This document shows positions 25,997 through 35,230 of a stretch of 64,000 nt of DNA, one piece after another. This stretch comes from Anabaena lutea FACHB-196 (GTDB lineage Bacteria; Cyanobacteriota; Cyanobacteriia; Cyanobacteriales; Nostocaceae). The position numbers and the translations under genes are program-made. How positions within the stretch are numbered: the stretch's first letter is position 1; each line of letters starts with the position of its first letter. Where the stretch lies: the NCBI RefSeq assembly GCF_014698305.1, contig NZ_JACJST010000022.1, forward strand, positions 1 to 64,000, read 5' to 3'. The notes beneath the pieces are model-generated. The model was given only the letters and a program-made list of their open reading frames with translations. It was not told where the DNA came from and did no database searches.

Positions 25997-28900
25997 ATGA
26001 GCCAGCAAAAATCGCAATTTTTAGCAAATATATTAGTAGTTGATGATAATCCCATAAATTTAATTCTACTATCTAAAGTACTGTCTAATTATGGTTATAA
26101 AGTGCGCTCTGCACCCGATGCAGAAATGGCACTAAGGTCAGTTCATGCCAAGTTACCAGATCTGATTTTGTTGGATATTATGATGTCCGATATGAATGGC
26201 TATGAACTTTGCCAAAGGCTGAAGGAAAATGAATATAGCCGTGATGTACCTATTATTTTTATCAGTGCTTTAGATGAACCTTTAGATAAAGTAAAATCAT
26301 TCACAGTAGGTGGTGCTGATTACATTAGCAAACCCTTTCAAACCGAGGAAGTAATAGCCAGAGTTGAAAATCAACTGCGAATTAGATATTTACAAAATCA
26401 ATTAGTTGCTCAAAATGAAGAGTTGCTGAAAAAAACTCAGGCACTAGCTGATTTTAGTTCTAGTTTAAAGCAGTTACATCGGATCAATATGACCGATTTT
26501 CATAATGTTGAAGAACTTTTTTTAGACTATTTAACCACAGGTTGTCAAGTCCTCCGGTTTTCAGCAGGGGCAGTAGGTCAGATTTATAATCAAACTTATT
26601 CATTTCTGGCTGTCAAATCTAACATTGATACATTAGTTCCCGGTTTAAAAATTGAACTTTCAGATGCTTATTGTGGCCAGGTAGTTGAGCAAAATGAAAC
26701 TGTTACTTTCCACAATGTTGGGCAAATAGAGGAGATGCGTTCTCATCCAGTCTACCAAAGCCTGAAAATAGAGTCTTACATTGGCACTCCCATTTGGGTT
26801 GATGGCAAGATTTATGGTACGCTTTGCTTTTTTTCCACTGATATTAGAAGTGAGAAATTTGCCAGTCATGAAAAAGAAATCATTGAATTAATGGCTCAAA
26901 GTATTGGCAAGTTTATTAGTGCTAATCAAACAGAGATAAAACGCCTACAGGCAGAAGAAGAATTAAAGAAAAGTGAGGAACGCTGGCAATTAGCAATTCA
27001 AGCCAGTAAGGATGGAATTTATGATTTCAATTTACAAACATCGGAAATCTTTTACTCTGCTCGCTGGAAAGAAATACTCGGTTATGAAGAACAGGAAATT
27101 GCCAATGATATTAAAGAATGGCTCAAACGCATTCATCCAGATGATTTAGAATTTGTAATTCATGCAAATTATACTCACATGAATCGGGAAGTTCCCTTTC
27201 TCATCCAAGAGTATCGGATGCTGTGTAAAGATGGCAGCTATAAGTGGATTTTAGAGCGCGGTCAAGCACTGTGGGATGAAAATAACAAGCCAATTAGATT
27301 TATCTGTTGCCATACAGATATTAGTGAAAAGGCGCGGCTTGAAGCTGAACGCAAACGACAAGAAGAAGAAATTAGACAAACTCAAGCATTCCTAGATTCA
27401 ATTATCGAAAATATTCCCGATATGATCTTTGTAAAAGATGCCAAAGATCTAAAGTTTGTCCGCTTGAACAAAGCAGGGTCGGAGTTACTTGGATATACGA
27501 GAGAAGAGTTGCTTGGCAAAAAAGATGCTGACTTTTTTACTCCCCAAGAAGCAGATTTTTTTACTAGTAGAGATCGAGAAGTTTTAGCCAACCGAACTTT
27601 ATTAGAAATAATAGAAGAAACCGTTCAAACCAAAGAGAAGGGAGTCAGAATCCTACATACTAAAAAAATCCCGATTTTAGATGCCAATGAAACTCCACAA
27701 TATTTATTGGGTATTTCCGAAGATATCACCGAACGCAAACGTCAGGAAACTGCCTTACAGTTAATTTTTGCAGGTACAGCCTCAAAAACGGGCAGTGAAT
27801 TCTTTCGTTCATTGGTTCGTTATCTAGCAGAAGTTTTACAAGTTCGCTATGCTTTTGTGACCCGATTTGTAGATTCTGCAAAAACTAGAGCTTGTACATT
27901 AGCATTCTGGCAAGGAGAAGACTTTGGGGAAGACTTTGAGTATGATTTGGCCGGAACTCCCTGTCAACAAATATTATCAAAATCAATAGTCTACTATCCC
28001 CATAGTATCCAGTCTTGGTTTCCTAACCATGAACATCTTGGTAAGTTGAAGGTAGAAAGCTATTGGGCGATTCCACTGAATGATTCAACCGGAAATATTC
28101 TGGGACATTTAAAGGTTTTAGATACCAAGCCAATGACGAAAAACCAAACCGAAGAACTCATTTTAGAAATTTTTGCCGCCAGGGCTGGGGCAGAGTTAGA
28201 AAGGCAATTGTTTGAGGATGCTTTGAAGAAAAATATAGAACAGCAACGGGCAACATTGCGAGTAGTTGAACGTATGCGGCAAACTTTAGATATTGAACAA
28301 ATTTTTCGCGCCACGACACAAGAATTAAGACAATTATTAAAGTGCGATCGCGTAGCTATTTACCGCTTCAATCCAGACTGGAGTGGAGAATTTGTGGCTG
28401 AATCTGTAGGTAGTGGATGGATTGCTCTGTGGCAAGAACAAAATAATTATTCCAACTTGGCGGAAAATGTGACTCTAGATGAGCGATGTACTGTCAGAAA
28501 TTTCGATAGAGCAGCCAAAGATAATACTGATAACTATAACTTATTAGAAGATACTTATCTCCAAGAAACCAAAGGTGGTCGTTACAATCAAGGCATAAAT
28601 TATCGAGTTGTAGAAGACATATATAAAGCTGGATTTGAAGATTGTTATTTGCAACTTTTGCAGAAATTTCAAGCTAGATCTTATACTACTGTACCAATTT
28701 TTCAGTCTGGCAAATTATGGGGATTGTTGGCAGTTTATCAAAACTCTAGTCCCCGTCAATGGAAACAAACCGAAATTGATCTTGTTGTCAATATTAGTAC
28801 CCAGTTAGGAATCGCCCTCTATCAAGCTGAATTATTTACTCAGATTCAACAACAATCAGTAGAGCTAGAAAAAGCCAAAGATGCAGCAGAATTAGCTAAT

Positions 28901-30325
28901 CGCGCTAAAAGCGAATTTCTTTCCAACATGAGTCATGAACTGCGGACTCCACTGAATGCTATTTTGGGCTTTTCTCAAGTTATGAGCCGTGATGTCACCC
29001 TGGATAAAAAAAATCAGGGGTATCTGGAAATTATCAACCGCAGTGGGCAACACTTGCTAGAACTGATTAATGACGTGCTGGAAATGTCCAAGATTGAAGC
29101 AGGCAGAATTACACTTAATCCCACCAGTTTTGATTTATATTACTTGCTGGACAGTCTGGAAGATTTATTACGTCTGAAATCTACAGCCAAGAAGTTGACA
29201 CTCATTTTTGATCGGGCTGTGGACGTTCCTCAATACATCACAACTGATGAAGTTAAACTCCGCCAGATTTTACTAAACTTGTTGGGAAATGCCATTAAAT
29301 TTACGCAACAAGGGCTAGTGACACTACGAATTAGAGCAGGGGGTAGGGCAGACAAGGTTTCTGCTATCTTGCTTTTTGAGATTGAAGATACGGGAGTCGG
29401 CATTGCACCAGAGGATATCAAGCGGCTATTTACTCCGTTTGTGCAAACCAGAATTGCTCAGTCTGATGAAGGAACAGGATTGGGATTAGCCATTAGCCAA
29501 AAATTTGTCAAGCTGATGAACGGTGAGATTACGGTTGAGAGTGTGGTGAGTCAAGGGAGTATATTTCGCTTTACTGTTAAGGTTGATTGTGCTGAAGAAG
29601 TAGCTGTTCCTGCCCAACTACCAAACCGTCGTGTGATGCACTTAGCTCCGAATCAACCGGTTTACCGTTTACTTGTGGTGGAAAACCAATGGGAGAGTCA
29701 AAAACTTTTAGTCGAGTTGCTTAGTCCACTGGGGTTTGAGGTGTATGAAGCGGCTAATGGTTTGGAAGGGGTTCAATTATGGGAGCGTTACCAACCCCAT
29801 CTGATATTTATGGATATGCAGATGCCTGTGATGGATGGTTATGAAGCAACTCGGCGGATTCGGGCTGCACAGAGGCAAAATTCAGAGTCTGTGCAGAATC
29901 ATTGCAAAATCATTGCTTTGACTGCCAGCGCCTTTGAAGAACAGCGAACTGCCATTCTATCTATAGGTTGTGATGATTTTATTCACAAGCCTTTTCAAGA
30001 AGAATTTCTATTAAATAAACTGGCTGAACATTTGGGAGTTCGTTATATTTACGCCGAAAAAACGGAAGATCTAGGCGAAAAAAATCCAGATTCTTCATTA
30101 TTTACCCTTTCTTCTTCATCTTTACAGATGATGCCTGATGAATGGATTGTGCAGCTACAGAGGGCTGCGAGTAAATGTAGCAAACGTCAGACTGTTGACT
30201 TGATAGCTCAAATTCCCGATGTCCAAGCAGATCTGGCTAAGGCTTTAGCTGATTTAGTCCAGGACTTTCACTTTGAGAAGATTGTGCAGTTATGTATTGA
30301 GTATTTGTCAGGACAGCTAAAATAG
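25997..30325 (+). CDS. Large hybrid sensor histidine kinase (REC-GAF-PAS-PAS-GAF-GAF-HisKA-HATPase-REC)
   Basis: A 1442-residue cytosolic hybrid kinase. Domains in order: REC1 (~10-130, D60), GAF (~165-320), PAS1 (~330-450, RIHPDDLEF), PAS2 (~465-585), GAF2 (~600-745), a phytochrome-like GAF3 (~765-950, CDRVAIYRFNPDWSG), HisKA with H980 (MSHELRTPLN), HATPase (~1085-1200, NLLGNAIKFT and GTGLGLAI), REC2 (~1225-1345, D1273) and a helical tail. GAF3 resembles bilin-binding GAFs, but no chromophore-binding cysteine could be assigned. REC2 reads VVENQ where the acidic pair normally stands, so its phosphorylation may be impaired. No membrane segments. It probably integrates several signals and shares the relay with the genes upstream. 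Confidence 0.92.
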   Translation: MSQQKSQFLANILVVDDNPINLILLSKVLSNYGYKVRSAPDAEMALRSVHAKLPDLILLDIMMSDMNGYELCQRLKENEYSRDVPIIFISALDEPLDKVKSFTVGGADYISKPFQTEEVIARVENQLRIRYLQNQLVAQNEELLKKTQALADFSSSLKQLHRINMTDFHNVEELFLDYLTTGCQVLRFSAGAVGQIYNQTYSFLAVKSNIDTLVPGLKIELSDAYCGQVVEQNETVTFHNVGQIEEMRSHPVYQSLKIESYIGTPIWVDGKIYGTLCFFSTDIRSEKFASHEKEIIELMAQSIGKFISANQTEIKRLQAEEELKKSEERWQLAIQASKDGIYDFNLQTSEIFYSARWKEILGYEEQEIANDIKEWLKRIHPDDLEFVIHANYTHMNREVPFLIQEYRMLCKDGSYKWILERGQALWDENNKPIRFICCHTDISEKARLEAERKRQEEEIRQTQAFLDSIIENIPDMIFVKDAKDLKFVRLNKAGSELLGYTREELLGKKDADFFTPQEADFFTSRDREVLANRTLLEIIEETVQTKEKGVRILHTKKIPILDANETPQYLLGISEDITERKRQETALQLIFAGTASKTGSEFFRSLVRYLAEVLQVRYAFVTRFVDSAKTRACTLAFWQGEDFGEDFEYDLAGTPCQQILSKSIVYYPHSIQSWFPNHEHLGKLKVESYWAIPLNDSTGNILGHLKVLDTKPMTKNQTEELILEIFAARAGAELERQLFEDALKKNIEQQRATLRVVERMRQTLDIEQIFRATTQELRQLLKCDRVAIYRFNPDWSGEFVAESVGSGWIALWQEQNNYSNLAENVTLDERCTVRNFDRAAKDNTDNYNLLEDTYLQETKGGRYNQGINYRVVEDIYKAGFEDCYLQLLQKFQARSYTTVPIFQSGKLWGLLAVYQNSSPRQWKQTEIDLVVNISTQLGIALYQAELFTQIQQQSVELEKAKDAAELANRAKSEFLSNMSHELRTPLNAILGFSQVMSRDVTLDKKNQGYLEIINRSGQHLLELINDVLEMSKIEAGRITLNPTSFDLYYLLDSLEDLLRLKSTAKKLTLIFDRAVDVPQYITTDEVKLRQILLNLLGNAIKFTQQGLVTLRIRAGGRADKVSAILLFEIEDTGVGIAPEDIKRLFTPFVQTRIAQSDEGTGLGLAISQKFVKLMNGEITVESVVSQGSIFRFTVKVDCAEEVAVPAQLPNRRVMHLAPNQPVYRLLVVENQWESQKLLVELLSPLGFEVYEAANGLEGVQLWERYQPHLIFMDMQMPVMDGYEATRRIRAAQRQNSESVQNHCKIIALTASAFEEQRTAILSIGCDDFIHKPFQEEFLLNKLAEHLGVRYIYAEKTEDLGEKNPDSSLFTLSSSSLQMMPDEWIVQLQRAASKCSKRQTVDLIAQIPDVQADLAKALADLVQDFHFEKIVQLCIEYLSGQLK

Positions 30326-30369
30326 TACCCAGGATGATCGGTGGTACTGTCAATGGTAGGAGGCAAAGT

Positions 30370-31110
30370 ATGGGTGGGGCTGGAATCAGAATTGTGTTAG
30401 TAGAGCCAGCAGGCCCCTTAAATTTAGGCTCAATTGCCAGAGTTATGAAAAATTTTGGCTTATGTAATTTAGTATTGGTAAATCCACAGTGCGATCGCTA
30501 TGATGATGATGCCTTAAAGATGGCTGTTCATGCTCAGGAGATTTTAGAATCTGCGGTTATAGTAGAAACATTACCACAAGCATTGCAGGGATGCGTCCGC
30601 GCGATCGCTACTATGGGTCGTGATTACAGTGGAGAAATCCCCCTAGAAAGCCCTCGCACTGCCCTACCTTGGTTATTAGCAGAACCAGAACAGCCTGTAG
30701 CTTTAATTTTTGGCAGAGAAGACCGAGGATTAAGCAATGAGGAATTAAATTATGCCCAAAAGTTAATTTTCATCCCCACCAGTCCCAATTATCCATCCCT
30801 AAATTTAGCTACCGCTGTGGCTATTTGTTGTTACGAATTGTCTCAATTAGCAGAAGTAGTCGTCACTCAGAAGCTACCTCCTACAGAAATCGCCCCCTTG
30901 GATGTCGTGGAACCTTACTACCAAGAATTAGAATCCCTACTATTATCTATAGGTTATCTTTATCCTCATACTGCCGCTAGTCGAATGGAAAAATTTCGTT
31001 ATCTATATAATCGCGCTCACATAAAAACTGCTGAAGTCGCTATGCTGCGCGGGATTTTGCGACAAGTAGAATGGGCAATCAACAATCGGATTCAACAAGA
31101 AAACTTGTAA
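30370..31110 (+). CDS. TrmJ-like tRNA 2'-O-methyltransferase (SpoU family)
   Basis: A 246-residue SPOUT methyltransferase. It has the family start RIVLVEPAGPLNLGSIARVMKNFG, motif 2 ALIFGREDRGLSNEEL and motif 3 YPSLNLATAVAICCYEL, which together form the knotted SAM site. Bacterial TrmJ methylates tRNA position 32. An excellent AGGAGG (30358-30363) six bases before the ATG at 30370 fixes the start, against a possible ATG at 30334. It follows the hybrid kinase closely and may be cotranscribed. Confidence 0.88.
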   Translation: MGGAGIRIVLVEPAGPLNLGSIARVMKNFGLCNLVLVNPQCDRYDDDALKMAVHAQEILESAVIVETLPQALQGCVRAIATMGRDYSGEIPLESPRTALPWLLAEPEQPVALIFGREDRGLSNEELNYAQKLIFIPTSPNYPSLNLATAVAICCYELSQLAEVVVTQKLPPTEIAPLDVVEPYYQELESLLLSIGYLYPHTAASRMEKFRYLYNRAHIKTAEVAMLRGILRQVEWAINNRIQQENL

Positions 31111-31180
31111 TTAATAGCTTATAGAAGTTACGCATTGACAATCAAGGTTAAATATGTATTGTCTAAAAACCATATCTTCC

Positions 31181-31211
31181 GTAGGGGTAAAGCGCATTGC
31201 TAAACCCCTAC
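31181..31211. repeat. Palindromic dispersed repeat downstream of trmJ
   Basis: GTAGGGGT (31181-31188) and ACCCCTAC (31204-31211) enclose an agcgcattgct core. The family is the one seen at 2111-2136, and it may serve as a terminator. Confidence 0.6.
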
Positions 31212-31247
31212 AATACTGGTCTATTTACAATCAAAATAATTGTGGAT

Positions 31248-31331
31248 ATAGCCGTGGACAGGGTGGTTAGGACATCAATTGATCATGGAACTCTCACTAC
31301 AAGAGGGTTTTACTCCTGACTCCTGCTATAA
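31248..31331 (+). repeat. ~85-bp dispersed repeat, copy 1
   Basis: The sequence starting atagccgtggacaggg and ending ctcctgctata recurs with few differences at 47409-47518. It contains the palindrome atcaattgat. It has no coding capacity. The remaining 31332-31497 holds no gene and presumably includes the promoter of the next one. Confidence 0.8.
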
Positions 31332-31497
31332 AAGCCGGAAACGACCTACTTTCGTGAAAGCATACTATGATTAATTTGTACAGTGCGTAAGTCCTAGCTT
31401 AATATCTACGCAATTATTACCCAAAAGGATTAATATGACTTACACTAAACAAAAAAAAGCTACTTAGTTCCACAACGTGATCTGAGTATCAAGGTGC

Positions 31498-33093
31498 ATG
31501 AATAGTCAATTTTGGGTCGAACGTTTAAAAAAAACCAAGTCTAGTGGGTCACAAGGAGTAGCTGTGTCAGAATCAAGTGACAAACTAATAGCTGTCTCAC
31601 GACGGCAACCTAGAGAGCGTCGTCGCCGTCCACGCCCAGTCCAAAAGGCAGTACCAAAACCAGTCAAGAACCAGCAACAAGCTACGACTAGAGGCGAATC
31701 TGTGGCGATAACACGCCTAAATAATAATATCAGTCCGCCCACACTTCCAGCTGAAGGGCGAAGACCACCCTCTAAAGTAGTAATGCCAGCAGCTGTGAAA
31801 CCCATCCCCAAGGGTAAGATGGAACAACCGGGTACTGTGAAGTTTAAAACAGTACGTGTCCAAAAACAAGGCAAGCCGAAAATAGACCGGCGCAGCTCGC
31901 GGAAGACACGGTTAAAGCCAATGGCCAGAACGATATTGTATTCGTTGCGGTTGTTGATTGTCGGAGTTGGACTCGGTGCGATTGTCGGCACGCTGTTGTC
32001 AGTTTTAGATCCTGCTAATCGCATCACTTCAGCGCCTGCTTCCCCATCTCAGGCTAATGGCCAATCTCAGACACAATCTAATTCTCCAGTCACAACTCCT
32101 AGCTTATATCTATCCCAGGAAATAATCCCTTTGAAAACCGCTGTGCAGAATCTGGCCACAGCCGAGCCAAATCTGACTCCTGGGGTGTTTATGGTAGATT
32201 TGGATACGGGCGCTTATGTGGATATTAATAGCAATGCGAGTTTTTCAGCAGCCAGCACGATTAAAGTCCCAATTTTAATTGCTCTTTTCCAGGATGTGGA
32301 CGCGGGAAAAATCCGCCTGGATGAAATGCTGACTCTGCAACAAGAGATGATTGCAGGTGGTTCTGGAACTTTAAAGTCCAACCGTGTTGGTACTCAATAC
32401 AGTGCGCTGGAAATCGCTACCAAAATGATTACTATCAGCGATAATACAGCGACAAATATGCTCATTTCCCGACTGGGAGGTAAGGAAGTACTGAATGAAC
32501 GTTTTCGCACTTGGGGATTAGCGACGACAATGATTCGTAATTCACTCCCGGATTTGCAAGGAACAAATACCACCAGTCCTAGAGAATTGGGGAATTTGAT
32601 TTCTATGATCAATCAGGGAAATATTGTGAGTATGCGATCGCGTGATCTAATGTTAAATATTATGAGCCGCACAGAGAGAGATCATCTCTTACCCTCTGGT
32701 TTGGGACAAGGCTCAAGAGCTTACCACAAAACAGGCGATATTGCCACAATGTTGGCAGATGCAGGTTTAATTGATATTCCCTCTGGTAAGCGCTACATCG
32801 CTGCTGTCATGGTACAACGCCCAAATAACGATCCTCGCGCGGAAAAACTCATTAGTTCCATCTCTGCTGCTGCTTACCAACACTTTAGTCAAAGTGCTGT
32901 CACTCCCCGCACTCCCACAAATAATCTACCTATCACTAATTTTCAGCCACCTGTACAACCAGTCCAACCAGTTCAACCTTTTATTCAACCCCCAGTAATG
33001 AATCCTGTTGTCCCTAACGGGATGGTTAATAATGTTCCTATGGGTACTTATCAAGCCCCTGTGATGACTCCACAATATTATCCACCACAATGA
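31498..33093 (+). CDS. Membrane-anchored serine hydrolase of class A beta-lactamase fold
   Basis: A 531-residue protein. Residues 1-140 are basic and proline-rich, residues ~145-170 form one membrane anchor, and residues ~205-465 make the beta-lactamase-like domain. Active-site motifs are STIK (253-256), SDN (314-316) and KTG (411-413). The omega-loop ExxxN typical of class A penicillinases is not evident, so it may be a DD-peptidase-like or esterase-type relative rather than a resistance enzyme. The tail (~470-531) is proline/glutamine-rich and low in complexity. It probably acts in the periplasm on cell-wall peptides. Confidence 0.82.
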   Translation: MNSQFWVERLKKTKSSGSQGVAVSESSDKLIAVSRRQPRERRRRPRPVQKAVPKPVKNQQQATTRGESVAITRLNNNISPPTLPAEGRRPPSKVVMPAAVKPIPKGKMEQPGTVKFKTVRVQKQGKPKIDRRSSRKTRLKPMARTILYSLRLLIVGVGLGAIVGTLLSVLDPANRITSAPASPSQANGQSQTQSNSPVTTPSLYLSQEIIPLKTAVQNLATAEPNLTPGVFMVDLDTGAYVDINSNASFSAASTIKVPILIALFQDVDAGKIRLDEMLTLQQEMIAGGSGTLKSNRVGTQYSALEIATKMITISDNTATNMLISRLGGKEVLNERFRTWGLATTMIRNSLPDLQGTNTTSPRELGNLISMINQGNIVSMRSRDLMLNIMSRTERDHLLPSGLGQGSRAYHKTGDIATMLADAGLIDIPSGKRYIAAVMVQRPNNDPRAEKLISSISAAAYQHFSQSAVTPRTPTNNLPITNFQPPVQPVQPVQPFIQPPVMNPVVPNGMVNNVPMGTYQAPVMTPQYYPPQ

Positions 33094-33183
33094 ATTCGTA
33101 ATTCGTGATTCGTAATTCGTAATTCGTGATTCGTAATTCGTAATAATGCCTACGGCAGGCTACCGCCAACGTAATTCGTAATT
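33093..33183. repeat. (ATTCGTA)n array followed by GCCTACGGCAGGC-type repeat
   Basis: Six or seven attcgta/attcgtg units are followed by the gcctacggcaggctaccgccaacg unit, the reverse of the repeat at 8760-8790 and 43075-43095. The array fills the convergent gap between the hydrolase gene and dprA. Confidence 0.88.
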
Positions 33184-33186
33184 ACC

Positions 33187-34299
33187 TTAGAGTTTTTGAT
33201 ATCGCATTCCTGGTAATTGCGAGACTAAACCCATGAGTTCTAATTGTAATAAAGAACTGGAAACTAAAGCAGCATTCATCCCTGTTTTTTGAATAATAAA
33301 ATCAAAAGATAAAGCATCAATAGCTAAAGTATCTATTACCTGTTGCAATTCTGGTGATAAATTCGGTAAAGGAGTCGATTTAACTATGGGTGTTTCTACA
33401 TCTATTTGGGGAATTGCTCCCAGCATGATTAATAATTCACTCAGTTCCTGATTTATTAAACCCGCACCTTGACTAATTAATTTTAAACAACCTTGTGATG
33501 GTTGATCATCAACTCTTCCCGGTAAAGCATAAACATCTCGACAAAATTCATTCGCATAAGTTGCTGTAATTAATGCACCTGATTTTATCGGTGCTTCCAT
33601 GACTAACACCGCACGACTTAAACCGGCAATAATCCGATTTCGACGGGGAAAATGGGTACGGTTAGGTGCAGTTTTCGCGGGATATTCACTAATTACTATT
33701 CCAGATGTCAAAATCTGTTTATATAAATCTCGATTTTTCTGAGGATAAATAACATCTACACCTGTTCCCACAACTGCTATTGTTCTTCCTCCCGCTTTCA
33801 TTGCTGCTGAATGACTTTCGGTGTCTATTCCTTCGGCCATTCCCGAAACAACAGTAAAACCGTTTTTTGCTAAAGCGGTACTAATTTGACGAGTCCATTT
33901 AATTCCATATTCTGTAGGTTGACGTGTTCCCACAATTCCCACTAAGGGTTTTTGTCCTGAATTTTCCTGTAAATCAACTTCACCCCGATAGTACAACAGT
34001 GGTGGTGGACTGGGAATTTCTCGCAGCAATTGAGGATATTCTGCGTCTGCTGGTGTCCAGAAATGGGGGTTTGCTTGTTGGTGTTGGATAAGTAGTTGTT
34101 CTGGATTTAAACGGGTTCTCTGTTGGACGACTTTTTCTAATGTTTGAAATCCAAAACCTTCAACTTTTCGCAATTCCCCAGGACTAGCTTTCCAAGCAGT
34201 TTCTAAATTACCAAAATGCTCTTGTAATCTTTGCAGTAATATAGGACCAATACCAGAAATTTGCGACCAAGCTAACCAATATTTTCGTTCTTCTGTCAA
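33187..34299 (-). CDS. dprA: DNA-processing protein DprA
   Basis: A 370-residue DprA, which loads RecA onto incoming single-stranded DNA during natural transformation. An N-terminal HhH/SAM-like part (SQISGIGPILLQRLQEHFG) precedes the Rossmann core with VGIVGTRQPTEYG, VVSGMAEGIDTESH, AVVGTGVDVIYP, PRRNRIIAGLS and the KSGALITA and ALPGRVDD motifs. A C-terminal winged-helix domain (about 305-370) is present. It is intact, which fits the natural competence known in some cyanobacteria. Confidence 0.96.
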   Translation of the reverse strand: MTEERKYWLAWSQISGIGPILLQRLQEHFGNLETAWKASPGELRKVEGFGFQTLEKVVQQRTRLNPEQLLIQHQQANPHFWTPADAEYPQLLREIPSPPPLLYYRGEVDLQENSGQKPLVGIVGTRQPTEYGIKWTRQISTALAKNGFTVVSGMAEGIDTESHSAAMKAGGRTIAVVGTGVDVIYPQKNRDLYKQILTSGIVISEYPAKTAPNRTHFPRRNRIIAGLSRAVLVMEAPIKSGALITATYANEFCRDVYALPGRVDDQPSQGCLKLISQGAGLINQELSELLIMLGAIPQIDVETPIVKSTPLPNLSPELQQVIDTLAIDALSFDFIIQKTGMNAALVSSSLLQLELMGLVSQLPGMRYQKL

Positions 34300-34392
34300 T
34301 TTTTCTGTCTCACTATTAGTATTTTGATGATTTCCTGATTAGCTTTGTTGTTTATTTGTTAACCAACCACAGAGTACACAGAAAGAAGAAAA

Positions 34393-35049
34393 TTAAACTT
34401 TTGCTTTACGTTGATTTTCTAAATAATCAAATACAGATTTATCCCCAATATCATCAGGAATATTTTGGACTGTTTTCCGTAATGCAAAAACTAGAAATAA
34501 AATCGCCCAAATTCCTAATAAAACCTGTTCTGCTTGAGTTGATAATATTCCTGTTAAATGTCCTAACAAAAGTAAGGGAACAAGGGGAGTTAGGATTTTA
34601 GTTTCTAAACGATGAAAGCAAAAACCTTCTTTGAAGAAAATACCTGTTAATGCTGCAAAGGTAAAACCAATCCCGAATATAGTTAAGGGTTGATTATAAA
34701 TAGTTATTGCCAAAGGCTGATTATCAAAATGTCCAAAAATAAAAGCAGAAATGCTCCCAATTATCCAGAAAAGCTGTAAGATTTGGTGCAGCAATTTCAT
34801 ATATATGTGAATAGTTAATAAACTGACACCAAGTGCAAGACTAAAACAGGTGTAAAGTGGGGTAATGGCTTGGATAGCACCAGGTTGAGGAGAGAATAAG
34901 GCTAACCCGCTACCAATGGCAAAACTAACAGCAGCGACCATTAAACCTGTACGATAGATGATCACACCTGTGCGATCGCTCTTCGTAATTGTAAAATCGC
35001 CAAACTGACCTTGATATACTTCTGGTGTAGATATTGTTTGTGTAGTCAT
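34393..35049 (-). CDS. DUF2301 integral membrane protein
   Basis: A 218-residue protein with six or seven hydrophobic segments (for example GLMVAAVSFAIGSGLALF, LFWIIGSISAFIFGHF and VLLGIWAILFLVFALRK) and soluble ends. It matches the cyanobacterial and plastid DUF2301 family from memory (GFCFHRLETKILTPLVPLLL is typical). Function unknown, probably in the thylakoid or cytoplasmic membrane. The ATG at 35049 gives the usual start. It is downstream of no clear operon partner. Confidence 0.8.
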   Translation of the reverse strand: MTTQTISTPEVYQGQFGDFTITKSDRTGVIIYRTGLMVAAVSFAIGSGLALFSPQPGAIQAITPLYTCFSLALGVSLLTIHIYMKLLHQILQLFWIIGSISAFIFGHFDNQPLAITIYNQPLTIFGIGFTFAALTGIFFKEGFCFHRLETKILTPLVPLLLLGHLTGILSTQAEQVLLGIWAILFLVFALRKTVQNIPDDIGDKSVFDYLENQRKAKV

Positions 35050-35113
35050 AATTCAATAAATAATGGATCAGATTTTTAACAGGCTTCTATAACTATTTTA
35101 TCTCATACCCTGA

Positions 35114-35149
35114 CTCTTAGCCCTTTTTAAAGGGGGTTGGGGGAGATCG
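35114..35149. repeat. Dispersed CCCTTTTTAAAGGGGGTTGGGGGAG-type repeat
   Basis: The sequence agccctttttaaagggggtt followed by gggggagatc has a palindromic start (CCCTTTTTAAAGGG) and a G-rich tail. Related copies are at 36659-36711 and inside purL near 53192-53214. Confidence 0.65.
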
Positions 35150-35230
35150 AATTTTCCAGTATTCAGTAAAATTACGATCACTAATGATTTAAAATAGGTA
35201 TATGATATTCTGGGTAGAGGGGTGAATCTG

